A stretch of 64,000 nucleotides of DNA, taken from assembly GCA_016870115.1 (NCBI GenBank), contig VGCH01000013.1:1-64000 (forward strand), given 5' to 3'. The notes under the pieces are model-generated. The model was not told where the DNA came from. It saw only the letters and a program-made list of their open reading frames with translations, and ran no database searches. This document shows, in pieces, positions 1 to 8,293 of this stretch. The position numbers and the translations under genes were made by a program. The stretch comes from Alphaproteobacteria bacterium (GTDB lineage: Bacteria; Pseudomonadota; Alphaproteobacteria; Reyranellales; Reyranellaceae). Each line of letters opens with the position of its first letter. The first letter of the stretch is position 1.

Positions 1-55
1 CGGCTTGTCGGAGTCTCGAAACGATCTCTTCAGGCTTGTGCCTCTTCTTCGGCAT
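1..55 (-). CDS. IS3-family transposase OrfA, N-terminal fragment cut by the window edge
   Basis: The 18 visible residues, MPKKRHKPEEIVSRLRQA, match the start of the helix-turn-helix OrfA of IS3-family elements, which binds the terminal repeats and is normally joined to the OrfB integrase by a programmed frameshift. The ATG is preceded by AAGGAGG with a six-base spacer, which fixes the start. The gene runs off the left edge of the window, so it cannot be judged whether the transposase is intact. Confidence 0.8.
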   Translation of the reverse strand, partial: MPKKRHKPEEIVSRLRQA

Positions 56-118
56 TGCAGTCCTCCTTCTTGTCAAAAGACATAGTTCAGGGCGGACCAC
101 TTTTCAGGGGGAGGACCA
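1..118 (-). mobile_element. Terminal part of an IS3-family insertion sequence
   Basis: The window opens inside an insertion sequence. Read on the minus strand, the first 55 bases encode the start of an IS3-type OrfA, preceded by a clear ribosome binding site and then by a short non-coding end that reads TGGTCCTCCCCCTGAAAAG from position 118 inwards. IS3 elements begin with TG, and the plus-strand coding frame of a CoA-transferase resumes exactly at 119, so 118 is the likely outer base of the element. The rest of the element lies left of the window. The boundary is inferred from the coding frame and the TG end; the matching repeat at the other end cannot be seen. Confidence 0.75.
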
Positions 119-736
119 AAGCGCTGCGTCTCACTCGACCTGCGCGATCCGGCGGCGCTCGCCAGTCTGCGCGAGCTCGCCCGCACGGCCGATATCTTCA
201 CCCAGGGCTACCGGCCGGGCACGCTCGCGGCCCGTGGCTTCGCGCCCGAGGCGCTGGCGGCCGCGAGACCGGGCATCGTCTGCGTCACGCTCTGCGCCTA
301 TGGCTATGCCGGGCCATGGAAGGACCGCCGCGGCTTCGACTCGATCGTGCAGAACGTCTCGGGCCTCGCCGCGGGCGGCAGCTCGCTCGAGGCGCCGCGC
401 AACATGCCGGTGCAGGCGCTGGACTATGTTGCCGGCTATCTCGCGGCTCTGGGCGCGCTGGTCGGGCTCGCCCGGCGCGCCACCGAGGGCGGCTCCTGGC
501 ATGTGCGGGTGTCGCTGGTCCAGGTCGCGCACTGGCTCGCCGAATTGGGCACCGTCGATGCCGGCGCCGGCGCCGAGGATCTGCCCGAAGCGGAGGTCGC
601 CGCGCTCTCCCAGGAAACGCCGTCGGCCTTCGGCCGCCTGCGCCATCTGCGTCCGGCCGTGGGCCTCAGCGAAACCCCCGCCTTCTACGCCCGCCCACCC
701 GAACCGCTCGGCAGCTCACCTCCTGCTTGGCCCTGA
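119..736 (+). pseudogene. CaiB/BaiF (family III) CoA-transferase, C-terminal fragment disrupted by an IS element
   Basis: The frame from 119 to the TGA at 736 encodes about 205 residues typical of the second half of a family III CoA-transferase: KRCVSLDLRDP at the break point, then ADIFTQGYRPG, the PGIVCVTLCAYGYAGPW block and a GFDSIVQNVSGLA stretch. These enzymes move CoA between acyl groups. The first part, including the region holding the catalytic aspartate in this family, is absent, and there is no start codon or ribosome binding site at the break. The in-frame homology begins at the proposed end of the IS3 element, so the gene was broken by insertion. The 5' half should lie beyond the element, outside the window. 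Confidence 0.8.
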
Positions 737-897
737 CCACCGCCCGTGCATTCCCGTGGTCCTGAGCGAGAGCGAAGGACCTTTCCTTCCACCGCGCTCA
801 GGCCGGCGTGCGGTCGGCAGGTGGACCCGAGCGACACTCAGGTGCGCCCGAGGGAAATTGCCGCCGCTGCGCGGGCGCGCCGCGCTATAGTCGGGCC

Positions 898-1509
898 ATG
901 AGCATCGTCACCACCGAGGCCGAGCTTGCCGCGCTTTACGGCCAGCCCCTCGAAGCCGCGACCGCGAAGGAGATCGACCGGCTGGTGCCGGCCTACCGCG
1001 CCTATATCGAGGCGGCGCCCTTCGCCGTGCTGGCGACGGCCGGCCCCGAGGGCCTCGACGCCTCGCCGCGCGGCGATCGGCCGGGCTTCGTGCGGGTCGC
1101 CGACGAGCGCACGCTGCTGCTGCCCGATCGGCGCGGCAACAACCGGATCGACTCGTTGCGCAACATCGTGCGCGATCCGCGCGTGGCGCTCCTGTTCGTG
1201 ATCCCCGGCGTCGGCAACACGCTGCGCGTGAACGGCCGCGCCCATATCGACACCGACCCCGCGCTGCTCGCCTCCTTCGCCGTCGAGGAAAAGGCGCCGC
1301 GCAGTGTCGCGGTGATCGCGATCGAACGCGTCTACTTCCAGTGCGCCCGCGCGCTGGTGCGCTCCGAACTCTGGAACCCGGCGCGCCACCTCGACCCGAA
1401 GTCGCTGCCCAGCGCCGGGCAGATTCTCTCCGAACTGAGCCAGGGCCGCGTCGGCGGCGAAACCTACGACCGGGAATGGCCCGAGCGCGCCGCCCGAACC
1501 ATGTGGTGA
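898..1509 (+). CDS. Pyridoxamine 5'-phosphate oxidase-family (PPOX) FMN-binding protein
   Basis: A 203-residue protein with the split-barrel pattern of PPOX-class flavoproteins: PFAVLATAGPEGLDASPRGD, a conserved strand-turn segment, then DERTLLLPDRRGNNRIDSL and a VRVNGRA-like strand (LRVNGRAHID). Members of this group bind FMN or related cofactors and usually act as small oxidoreductases of unknown substrate; they are not the PdxH of vitamin B6 synthesis. The ATG at 898 gives the expected family length; the longer open frame upstream is GC-rich run-through. It ends five bases before the next gene, so the two are probably co-transcribed. Confidence 0.8.
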   Translation: MSIVTTEAELAALYGQPLEAATAKEIDRLVPAYRAYIEAAPFAVLATAGPEGLDASPRGDRPGFVRVADERTLLLPDRRGNNRIDSLRNIVRDPRVALLFVIPGVGNTLRVNGRAHIDTDPALLASFAVEEKAPRSVAVIAIERVYFQCARALVRSELWNPARHLDPKSLPSAGQILSELSQGRVGGETYDREWPERAARTMW

Positions 1510-1514
1510 CCCCA

Positions 1515-2663
1515 ATGCTTGCCTGCCAACGCGACGCCTTCGATCTGCCGCGCGACGTCTGTTACCTCAACGCCGCCGCCTGGGGTCCGCTGCCGCGCGC
1601 CGTGCAGGAGGCGGGCCGCGCCGCGGTCGCCCGCAAGGGCCAGCCCTGGACGCTGGCCGGCGATTTCCCGGCGAGCCAGCATGATCGCGCCCGACGCGCC
1701 GCTGCCGCCCTGATCGGCGCTGAGCCGCGCGACGTGGCGCTGATCTCGAGCGTCGGCTACGGCGTCGCGATCGCTGGCAAGGTGATGGCGATCCCGCGCG
1801 GCGCGCGGGTGCTGGTGCTGCAGAACGACCACACCTCGCCGGTGCTGGAGTGGATGGGCCGTGCCGAGGCGCAGGGCTTCACCCTGGACACCGTGGCGCA
1901 GCCCGCCGACCAGGATTGGACCACCGCGGTGCTGGCGGCGATCGCGCGACCCGGCGCGCCGCCACTCGCGCTCGCCTCCATCTCATCGGTGCACTGGTCC
2001 GACGGCGGCGCGCTCGATCTCGCCCGTATCGGCGCCGCGCTGAAGAAGGCGGGTGCCGCGTTCCTGATCGACGCCACCCACGATGTCGGCGTGCGCCACA
2101 TCGATGTCGCGACCCTCGATCCCGATTTCCTGATCTTCCCGACCTACAAGTGGGTGCTCGGCCCCTACGGTCGCGCCTTCGCCTATGTCGCGCGCCGCCG
2201 CCAGGACGGCGTGCCGCTGGAGCAGACGGCGTTCGCCCGCCGCGGCGTGTCGGCCGAGGACTCCGTCTACTTCCGCGACACGCGCTACCACGACGACGCA
2301 CGCCGCTACGACATGGGCGAGCGCGATCATTTCGTGTCGCTGGAGATGGCGGCGCTCGGCATGGAGATGATGGCATCCTGGGGCCAGCCCGAGATCGAGG
2401 CCCGGCTCGCCATGCTGACCGGACGGCTGGCCGAGGGGCTCGGCAATCTCGGCCTCGCCATCCCCGACGCGCGGCATCGCGCGCCGCATATCCTGAGCGT
2501 CGGGTTCCCGCGCAGTATGCCGGCGGATTTCCCGCAGCGGCTCGCCGCCGCCAAGGTCTACGCCGCGCCGCGACTCGGCCGACTGCGCATCAGTCCGCAT
2601 GTCTACAACGACGAGGCCGACATCGAGCGCTTCGTCGAGGTGTTCCGCGCGGCGCTTTCGTGA
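1515..2663 (+). CDS. Aminotransferase class V-fold PLP-dependent enzyme
   Basis: A 382-residue fold-type I PLP enzyme related to cysteine desulfurase, kynureninase and isopenicillin-N epimerase-like proteins. It begins YLNAAAWGPLPRAV, has the PLP-contacting segment FLIDATHDVGV, and the likely Schiff-base lysine in FPTYKWVLGPYG about half way along. The reaction cannot be assigned: this subgroup covers epimerases, lyases and desulfurases, and no substrate-defining neighbour is present. The ATG at 1515 lies six bases after the PPOX stop. The stop overlaps the GTG of the MFS gene that follows, so the three genes look like one operon, perhaps for uptake or export of the enzyme's substrate. Confidence 0.75.
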   Translation: MLACQRDAFDLPRDVCYLNAAAWGPLPRAVQEAGRAAVARKGQPWTLAGDFPASQHDRARRAAAALIGAEPRDVALISSVGYGVAIAGKVMAIPRGARVLVLQNDHTSPVLEWMGRAEAQGFTLDTVAQPADQDWTTAVLAAIARPGAPPLALASISSVHWSDGGALDLARIGAALKKAGAAFLIDATHDVGVRHIDVATLDPDFLIFPTYKWVLGPYGRAFAYVARRRQDGVPLEQTAFARRGVSAEDSVYFRDTRYHDDARRYDMGERDHFVSLEMAALGMEMMASWGQPEIEARLAMLTGRLAEGLGNLGLAIPDARHRAPHILSVGFPRSMPADFPQRLAAAKVYAAPRLGRLRISPHVYNDEADIERFVEVFRAALS

Positions 2664-3904
2664 GCGGAGCGGCGGCGCTCGACTCCGGCTACGCCTGGGC
2701 GCGGCTCGCGGCCTGTCTTGCCATCGGCACGCTGGGCGGTGCCGGCATGTGGTGCGTCGTCGTGGTGATCCCGGTCGTCCAGGCCGAGTTCGCCGCCAGC
2801 CGCGCCGACGTCGCTTCGGCCTATACCGCGCTGATGCTGGGCTTCTGCGCCGGCGGCATCGCGATGGGTCATGTCGTCGACACGAAGGGCGCGCCGGTCG
2901 CCATCGCCGCCAGTGCAGTTCTGCTGGGCGCCGGCTTCGCGCTCGCGGGGTCCGCGCCGACGCTCACGGTCTTCGCGCTGGCGCACGGTCTGCTGATCGG
3001 GCTGGGATCGGCCGCGACCTTCGCGCCGCTGGTCGCCGACATCTCGCACTGGTTCGTACGCCGTCGCGGCATCGCCATCGCGATCTGCGCCTCGGGCAAC
3101 TATCTCGCGGGCGCGATCTGGCCGCCCGCCGTCGAGCTGCTGATGCGCGACTGGGGCTGGCGCACCGCCTACATCACGATCGGCCTCGCGTGCGTCGCGG
3201 CCATGCTGCCGCTCGCGCTGGCGCTCCGCCGCAAGGCGCCGTCGGCGGCGGCGGCCGCGCAGGCCGCGGCCACCCAGAGCGGCTTCTACCGCCCGCCGCC
3301 ACTCGAGGCGCGACCGCTCGGGCTCTCACCCGGCGCGCTGATGGCGCTGCTGGCCGTGGCGGGGCTCGGCTGCTGCGTCGCCATGTCGACACCGCAGGTC
3401 CATATCGTGGCGCTGTGCGCGGATCTCGGCTTCGGCGTGGCGCGGGGCGCGGAGATGCTGTCCCTGATGCTGGGCTTCGGCATCGTGAGCCGCGTCGCGT
3501 CGGGCTGGATCGCCGATCGGGTGGGCGGCGTGAAGACGCTGCTGTTGGGCTCGACGCTGCAGGGCGTGGCGCTGGTGCTCTACGCCGTCTCGGACTCGCT
3601 CGTCTCGCTCTACATCGTCTCGGCGCTGTTCGGTCTCTTCCAGGGCGGCATCGTGCCCTCCTACGCGTTGATCGTGCGCGAGTACTTCCCGGCCGAGGGT
3701 TCGGCCACGCGCGTGTCGATCGCGGTCTCGGCCACGATCATCGGCATGGCGCTGGGCGGCTGGATGGGCGGCGTGATGTTCGACCTCACCGGCTCCTACA
3801 AGGCGGCCTTCGTGAACGGCATCGCCTGGAACGTACTGAACAGCGCCATCGCCTGGTGGCTGCTGATTCGCCAGTCCGGCCGCCTCACGCCGCGCGCGGC
3901 GTAG
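2660..3904 (+). CDS. Major facilitator superfamily transporter
   Basis: A 414-residue inner-membrane protein with about twelve hydrophobic segments in two halves, separated near residues 190-215 by a charged, alanine-rich loop. The segment after the second helix, GHVVDTKGAPVAIAASAVL, occupies the place of the MFS signature loop, and a second copy, ASGWIADRVGG, appears in the C-terminal half. It resembles oxalate/formate-antiporter-like and monocarboxylate-type MFS proteins, but the substrate is not known. The GTG start at 2660 overlaps the preceding TGA (GTGA), which indicates translational coupling to the PLP enzyme. Confidence 0.8.
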   Translation: MSGAAALDSGYAWARLAACLAIGTLGGAGMWCVVVVIPVVQAEFAASRADVASAYTALMLGFCAGGIAMGHVVDTKGAPVAIAASAVLLGAGFALAGSAPTLTVFALAHGLLIGLGSAATFAPLVADISHWFVRRRGIAIAICASGNYLAGAIWPPAVELLMRDWGWRTAYITIGLACVAAMLPLALALRRKAPSAAAAAQAAATQSGFYRPPPLEARPLGLSPGALMALLAVAGLGCCVAMSTPQVHIVALCADLGFGVARGAEMLSLMLGFGIVSRVASGWIADRVGGVKTLLLGSTLQGVALVLYAVSDSLVSLYIVSALFGLFQGGIVPSYALIVREYFPAEGSATRVSIAVSATIIGMALGGWMGGVMFDLTGSYKAAFVNGIAWNVLNSAIAWWLLIRQSGRLTPRAA

Positions 3905-3916
3905 CCACCCTTCGCC

Positions 3917-3935
3917 GTCCCGGCCAAACCGGGAC
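3917..3935. terminator. Hairpin between convergent genes, likely bidirectional terminator
   Basis: GTCCCGG-CCAAA-CCGGGAC forms a perfect 7-bp stem with a 5-base loop, flanked by further GCCG/CGGC complementarity. It sits in the 43-base gap between the convergent MFS and monooxygenase genes. There is no strong T run on either side, so termination is inferred from position and stem strength. Confidence 0.5.
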
Positions 3936-3947
3936 GACGGCGCCGCT

Positions 3948-5462
3948 TCACCCGTAGACGAAGGCGCGATCGTCGAGGTCGATCTTCGGGAAGACGTCCT
4001 TCTCGGTCCAGTAATCCTGGGTGTGCTGCCACTCCGGCTTCTCGCCGCGACGGGGCAGTACATGCTGGCCGCGCAGGATGTAGCCGGGATTGAAGTTCTC
4101 GTCGTCGATCCAGGGCAGGATCTTCATGTCGCGATCCTCTGGCCGGAGCGCCACCTCGACGCGCCGCGCCTGGCGACGTTCCATGTGGCCCAACAGGCGG
4201 CAGACGAAGTCCGCGACCAGATCGGCGCGCAGGGTCCAGCTCGCGCGGAAATAGCCGAACACCCAGACGAAATTGGGCAGTCCGGTGAACATCATACCGC
4301 GCCAGGTGACGGTGTCGGCCATCGCCACCCGCTTGCCGTCGACCGTGAGCGCGATGTCGCCATCGGGGCAGAGATCGAAGCCGGTCGCGGTCACGATCAC
4401 GTCGGCCTCCAGCACCGCGCCAGACTTGAGCTCGATCCCGTTGCCGACGAAGCGCGCGATCTCGTCGGTCACCACCGACGCCTTGCCCGCGCGGATGCCG
4501 CGGAACAGATCGCCATCGGGAACGAACGCGATGCGCTGCCGCCACGGCCGGTAGCTCGGCGAGAAATGCGGCTCGATCGGGTGATCCGGCCCGAGATAGG
4601 CGCGCACGCCCGCCAGCAGCTCCTCGCGCACCTTGTCGGGCTCGGCGAAGCAGCGCTTGGTGAATGCCGCCTGGTCGTGAAGGATGCGCTTGCGCACGAT
4701 CTCGTGGATCCAGCTTTCGTCGATCTGCAGCTGGCGCAGCTGGTCGGCGAGATCGTTGGCGTTGCGCGCCGGAATGAAATAGGTGGGCGAGCGCTGCAGC
4801 ATCGTGACGTGCGCGCAGCTGTCCGCGACCGCCGGCACCAGCGTCGCCGCCGTGGCGCCGGAGCCGATCACCACCACGCGCTTGCCGGCGAGATCGAGGT
4901 CCTGCGGCCAGGCCTGCGGATGCACGATGCGGCCCTTGAAGCTCGCCATCTCCGGCCATTCGGGCGTGTAGCCCGGCGCGTGGCGGTAGTAGCCCTGGCA
5001 CATATAGAGCAGGCCCGCCGAGAAGCGCCGCGTCTCGCCGTTCGCCAGATCGATCGCCTCGACCGTCCAGCGATTCTCGACCGAGGACCAGGCCGCCGAC
5101 GAAATGCGATGGCGATAGCGGATATGGCGATCGAGCCCGTTCTCGGCGATCACCTCGCCCATGTAGGAGAGAATTTCCGCCGCCGTGGCGATCGGCTTGC
5201 CGGTCCACGGCTTGAAGCGATAGCCGAAGGTGTGCAGGTCGCTGTCCGAGCGGATGCCTGGATAGCGATGCGTGGTCCAGGTTCCGCCGAACGTGTCCTG
5301 CGCCTCCAGGACGACGTAGCGCGTGCCCGGCCGCTGCGTGGTGAGGTGATAGGCAGCGCCGACGCCGGAGATCCCGGCGCCCACGATCAAGACGTCGATG
5401 TTCTCGACCTCGGTGGCGGCGGTGGGTTGGGGCAGCACGGCTTCGGGCATCGCGGACTCCAC
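3948..5462 (-). CDS. Flavin-containing / Baeyer-Villiger-type monooxygenase
   Basis: A 504-residue cytosolic flavoprotein. The FAD-binding Rossmann motif VDVLIVGAGISGVGAAYHL-like segment lies near residues 22-40, the second dinucleotide (NADPH) motif VVVIGSGATAATLVPA is near residue 195, and between them is FKGRIVHPQAW, which fits the Baeyer-Villiger fingerprint FxGxxxHxxxW. These enzymes insert oxygen next to a ketone or oxidise N or S atoms using NADPH and O2; the substrate here is unknown. Two start codons are possible, at 5462 and four codons later. It is convergent with the MFS gene and has no clear partner. Confidence 0.85.
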   Translation of the reverse strand: MESAMPEAVLPQPTAATEVENIDVLIVGAGISGVGAAYHLTTQRPGTRYVVLEAQDTFGGTWTTHRYPGIRSDSDLHTFGYRFKPWTGKPIATAAEILSYMGEVIAENGLDRHIRYRHRISSAAWSSVENRWTVEAIDLANGETRRFSAGLLYMCQGYYRHAPGYTPEWPEMASFKGRIVHPQAWPQDLDLAGKRVVVIGSGATAATLVPAVADSCAHVTMLQRSPTYFIPARNANDLADQLRQLQIDESWIHEIVRKRILHDQAAFTKRCFAEPDKVREELLAGVRAYLGPDHPIEPHFSPSYRPWRQRIAFVPDGDLFRGIRAGKASVVTDEIARFVGNGIELKSGAVLEADVIVTATGFDLCPDGDIALTVDGKRVAMADTVTWRGMMFTGLPNFVWVFGYFRASWTLRADLVADFVCRLLGHMERRQARRVEVALRPEDRDMKILPWIDDENFNPGYILRGQHVLPRRGEKPEWQHTQDYWTEKDVFPKIDLDDRAFVYG

Positions 5463-5716
5463 GCGAACGGGACGGTCGGGATAGCAGGTTCGCGCGGCCG
5501 GCGGCAGGGTGCGTTGAGCGGGATCAAAGCCCCGAGGGAACGTCCGGGTTCGACCTGCGAGACGCCCCGGTCCGACCGACCGGCTCGACGGCCGAACGCA
5601 CCGTCATTCGCCGGACGACGCCCGCGCCGAGCGGCTTCATCGACACCTTCATTGGCTATCCCATCCCGAGTCCCGGGGAAACGCGCAACTTGTGGTACGA
5701 TGAACGGGGGACTTGG

Positions 5717-6793
5717 ATGAACCGACACATCGAAGACGATCTCCGTGCCGCAGTGGTCGCTGGCATCATCGACCAAGACGCCGCAACCAAGCTCACAGCG
5801 TTTCTCGACCAGCGCCGCACTGGAGAAGCCGCTGCTTCGTCCGTAACACCGAAGTTCGATGCGGCACACCTTCTCTGGTATGCCGGCGCACTGATCGTGA
5901 TCGGCGCCATGGGCCTGTTTTCGACGCTTGCATTCTCGCGGATGGGCGGGATCGCGTTGGTTCTCACGGCCATCGCTTATGCTGCGGTGTTCACCGCTGT
6001 CGGAAGCCATCTCTGGCATCGCAAGAACCTTCGCGTGCCCGGGGGCCTGCTGATTGCGATTGCCGTCTCCATGGCTCCGCTCGCTGTTTACGGTGTTCAG
6101 GACATGCTGGACTGGCACGGACTTGGGAATAGAAAGGGTTCGGTTCGCGATTTTTATATCTGGATCCGGTCAAGCTGGATCTTCATGGAGATTGCCGCAC
6201 TTCTCGCGGCAGCGTTGGCCCTGCGCTTCTTTCGCTTCCCCTTCATCGTTTCGATTGTTGCCGTGGCACTCTGGTTCATGTCGATGGACCTGGCGCCCTG
6301 GATAGCAGGCACCGAGTACGCAGCATGGGAGTTGCGCCGCACGGTATCGCTGTGGTTCGGCCTTGGCGTCGTTGTGGCGGCTTGGATTGTTGACCAACGC
6401 AACCAGGGCGCCGATTTCGCTTTCTGGCTCCACTTGTTTGGTTTGCTTACTTTCTGGAGTGCCGTCACGGCGACGTACAACCCCGGCGAATGGTCAAAGG
6501 CGCTGTATTGCCTGCTGAACATCGGATTGCTCGTCTTGTCGGTAGTTCTGCAACGTCGCGTGTACGCCGTTTTCGGTGCGATTGGCGTCGCCATCTATCT
6601 CGGGCACCTTGCCGAACGGGTATTCAGGGACTCGCTCCTGTTCCCATTCGCTCTCTCGCTCATCGGCGTCGCCGTGATTGCCGCCGGACTTCTCTATCAC
6701 CGCAAGCAGGAGAGCATTGCGAGCTGGCTGGCCGCGCATTTGCCCAACAGCATTTTGCGCCTGCGTCCAGCCCATGCGCGCAAGCGAACGTGA
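5717..6793 (+). CDS. DUF2157-like multi-pass membrane protein
   Basis: A 358-residue protein with a short soluble N-terminus (MNRHIEDDLRAAVVAGIID...), which resembles the helical start of DUF2157 proteins, followed by about nine to ten hydrophobic segments that include LLWYAGALIVIGAMGLFS and LLIAIAVSMAPLAVYGV. Function is unknown for the family. The ATG at 5717 is chosen because GGGGGA lies six bases upstream; an in-frame ATG at 5690 has no such site. Base composition is visibly lower in GC than its neighbours, with many TTC/ATT/TTG codons, which suggests horizontal acquisition or a different history. It stands alone between divergent or unrelated genes. Confidence 0.7.
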   Translation: MNRHIEDDLRAAVVAGIIDQDAATKLTAFLDQRRTGEAAASSVTPKFDAAHLLWYAGALIVIGAMGLFSTLAFSRMGGIALVLTAIAYAAVFTAVGSHLWHRKNLRVPGGLLIAIAVSMAPLAVYGVQDMLDWHGLGNRKGSVRDFYIWIRSSWIFMEIAALLAAALALRFFRFPFIVSIVAVALWFMSMDLAPWIAGTEYAAWELRRTVSLWFGLGVVVAAWIVDQRNQGADFAFWLHLFGLLTFWSAVTATYNPGEWSKALYCLLNIGLLVLSVVLQRRVYAVFGAIGVAIYLGHLAERVFRDSLLFPFALSLIGVAVIAAGLLYHRKQESIASWLAAHLPNSILRLRPAHARKRT

Positions 6794-7100
6794 GGGGGAT
6801 CTTCCTCCAACCCCGATTCCCGCGAAGAGCCTGCGCACGATCGCGTCGATGGTTCCTCAATCCTTTCGCCCCCGCGCTCCGCTCGTCGTGCCCATCAACG
6901 GAGAGAGCCTGGGACGCGTTGACGGATGGAATCCTAGAGAAGGATCGAGCGATTGGAGCGTGGCCACTCTGGCCTTGCGCGGACTCACCAGAGCCGACGT
7001 TTCCGAGATAGGCGGCCCATCCGCCCCGATTGACGGCAGAAGAGCCCGGCTCCCACCGCCGGGCGGCATCTGACCCGTCAGCCTCCCCGTCCGCCGAGCG
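6794..7100. other. 307-bp stretch without a convincing gene
   Basis: No open frame here has a ribosome binding site and recognisable protein features. Composition is mixed, slightly lower in GC than the flanks, as in the preceding membrane-protein gene. The only structured element seen is the hairpin at 7044-7064 described separately. Confidence 0.5.
7044..7064 (-). terminator. Probable terminator of the amidohydrolase gene
   Basis: A perfect 7-bp stem GCCCGGC with a 7-base loop lies 36 bases beyond the stop codon of the minus-strand amidohydrolase. Read in that direction the stem is followed by TCTTCT, a partial T run, which fits a weak intrinsic terminator. Confidence 0.5.
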
Positions 7101-7916
7101 TCACACCTTGAAGATGCGCGCCGCGTTGCCGCCGAGGAAGAGATCGCGCGCCTCGTCATCGAGTCCGAGTTCGGTGAACCCTTCGAGCGCCTTCGCCGGC
7201 GTGATCATGGGGTAGTTCGTACCGAACAGGACTTTGCGACGGCCGCGCCCCTTCATGTAGGCGACCAGCTCGGGAGGGTAGCGCCGTGCGGTGTATGCCG
7301 AGGTATCGATGAAGACATTCTCGTGCTTGGTGGCGACGGCGATCATCTCCTGGGTCCAGGGATAGCCGATGTGCCCGCCGACGATGACCAGCTCGGGAAA
7401 CTCCAGGGCGACCTCGTCGATGTAGGGGATCGGTCGCCCCGTCTCCGATGGCCGCAACGGGCCGGTGTGTCCGACCTGCGTGCAGAACGGGATGCCGAGT
7501 TCGACACACTCGGCAAACAGCGGATAGTAGCGCCGATCGGTCGGCGGCAGATTCCAGAGCCACGGCACGATGCGCAGGGCCTTGAAGCCGAGCTGCCGGA
7601 CGGCGCGACGCAGCTCCCGCACCGCCTCCATGGGATGCGCCAAGTCGGCACTCGCCACGCCGACGACGCGCCCCGGATAGGCCGCCGACACGGCCGCGAC
7701 CTCGTCGTTGGAGATCATCCAGCCCTGCGGCCCACACCAGGCGGACGCCATGCTGATGGCCACGTTCGCCTGGTCCATGGCGGCGATCGTCATCTCCGGG
7801 GTGATGACCTCCGGACGGGGCGTCTTGGACGTCCAGCGCCGCAGCGACGCGAACATGGGATCGGCCGAATGGCGCGGCGTCGGATGCTGCATCCAGGCGT
7901 CGATGATGCGCGGCAC
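7101..7916 (-). CDS. Amidohydrolase-family (TIM-barrel) protein with altered N-terminal metal motif
   Basis: A 271-residue amidohydrolase-2-type protein. Recognisable blocks are KALRIVPWLWNLPPTDRRYY, CTQVGHTGPLRPSE with a likely metal-ligand histidine, VIVGGHIGYPW, and FGTNYPMI near the C-terminus. In the better-known decarboxylase/lactonase relatives the N-terminus has an HxH pair and the last block has a catalytic Asp; here the N-terminus reads IIDAWMQHP and the last block has Asn, so metal binding may differ. The GTG at 7916 is chosen: it is preceded by GGGAG and gives the usual family start (PRIIDAW). An ATG at 8036 in the same frame would add 40 unrelated residues. Substrate unknown. Confidence 0.7.
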   Translation of the reverse strand: MPRIIDAWMQHPTPRHSADPMFASLRRWTSKTPRPEVITPEMTIAAMDQANVAISMASAWCGPQGWMISNDEVAAVSAAYPGRVVGVASADLAHPMEAVRELRRAVRQLGFKALRIVPWLWNLPPTDRRYYPLFAECVELGIPFCTQVGHTGPLRPSETGRPIPYIDEVALEFPELVIVGGHIGYPWTQEMIAVATKHENVFIDTSAYTARRYPPELVAYMKGRGRRKVLFGTNYPMITPAKALEGFTELGLDDEARDLFLGGNAARIFKV

Positions 7917-8293
7917 GTTTTTCTCCCGGTCTGTATGGGCTGCTCTGGAGCGACACTCTACGAGCGCAGGCGCCGCCTGTCCCGTGCCGATGCAGGCTGC
8001 CGGCGTACCAGAGTTCACCACGGCGACTTCTTTCATGTGGGATTCCCTTCTATCCGGCTGGAAGCGGCGATCACCTCGCCCCTCTAGAAGAGAACCTTCG
8101 CCGCCGCGGCGATCGGCCTGGTGCGGTTCGTCTGAAGCCATGGGCGCGTCGGCACCCCGGCGTCCCATTGACTATGTCAGTTGCGACACTGAATGTGTTC
8201 CCACCTCGTCAATTCCAACGCGACAGCAGCCAGCTGATCTAGTTGCGCTCCCGCGTCGTAGACCGTTTTTCGCAAGCGAAACTGGAAGAATCG
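7917..8293. other. 377-bp divergent intergenic region
   Basis: This lies between the amidohydrolase (leftward) and the ABC permease (rightward) and should carry both promoters. A frame continuous with the amidohydrolase runs through part of it but has no family resemblance. The clearest structure is the overlapping dyad at 8175-8192, described separately. A TTG at 8243 could extend the permease by 17 codons, but it lacks a good ribosome binding site. Confidence 0.5.
8175..8192. promoter_or_regulatory. Overlapping inverted repeats, candidate operator of the ABC exporter operon
   Basis: TGTCAGTTGCGACACTGA contains two nested dyads: TGTC-N6-GACA and TCAGT-N6-ACTGA. It lies about 100 bases upstream of the permease start and directly after a TTGACT that could be a -35 box. 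Such compact dyads are typical of TetR- or MarR-type operators. No regulator gene is adjacent, so the assignment is inference. Confidence 0.4.

Noticed and set aside
36-890. Plus-strand open frames covering the IS end and CoA-transferase fragment in other frames
   Set aside because: Arg/Ser/Ala-rich translations without family features, and they cross the IS junction. The true signals are the minus-strand OrfA and the plus-strand frame from 119.
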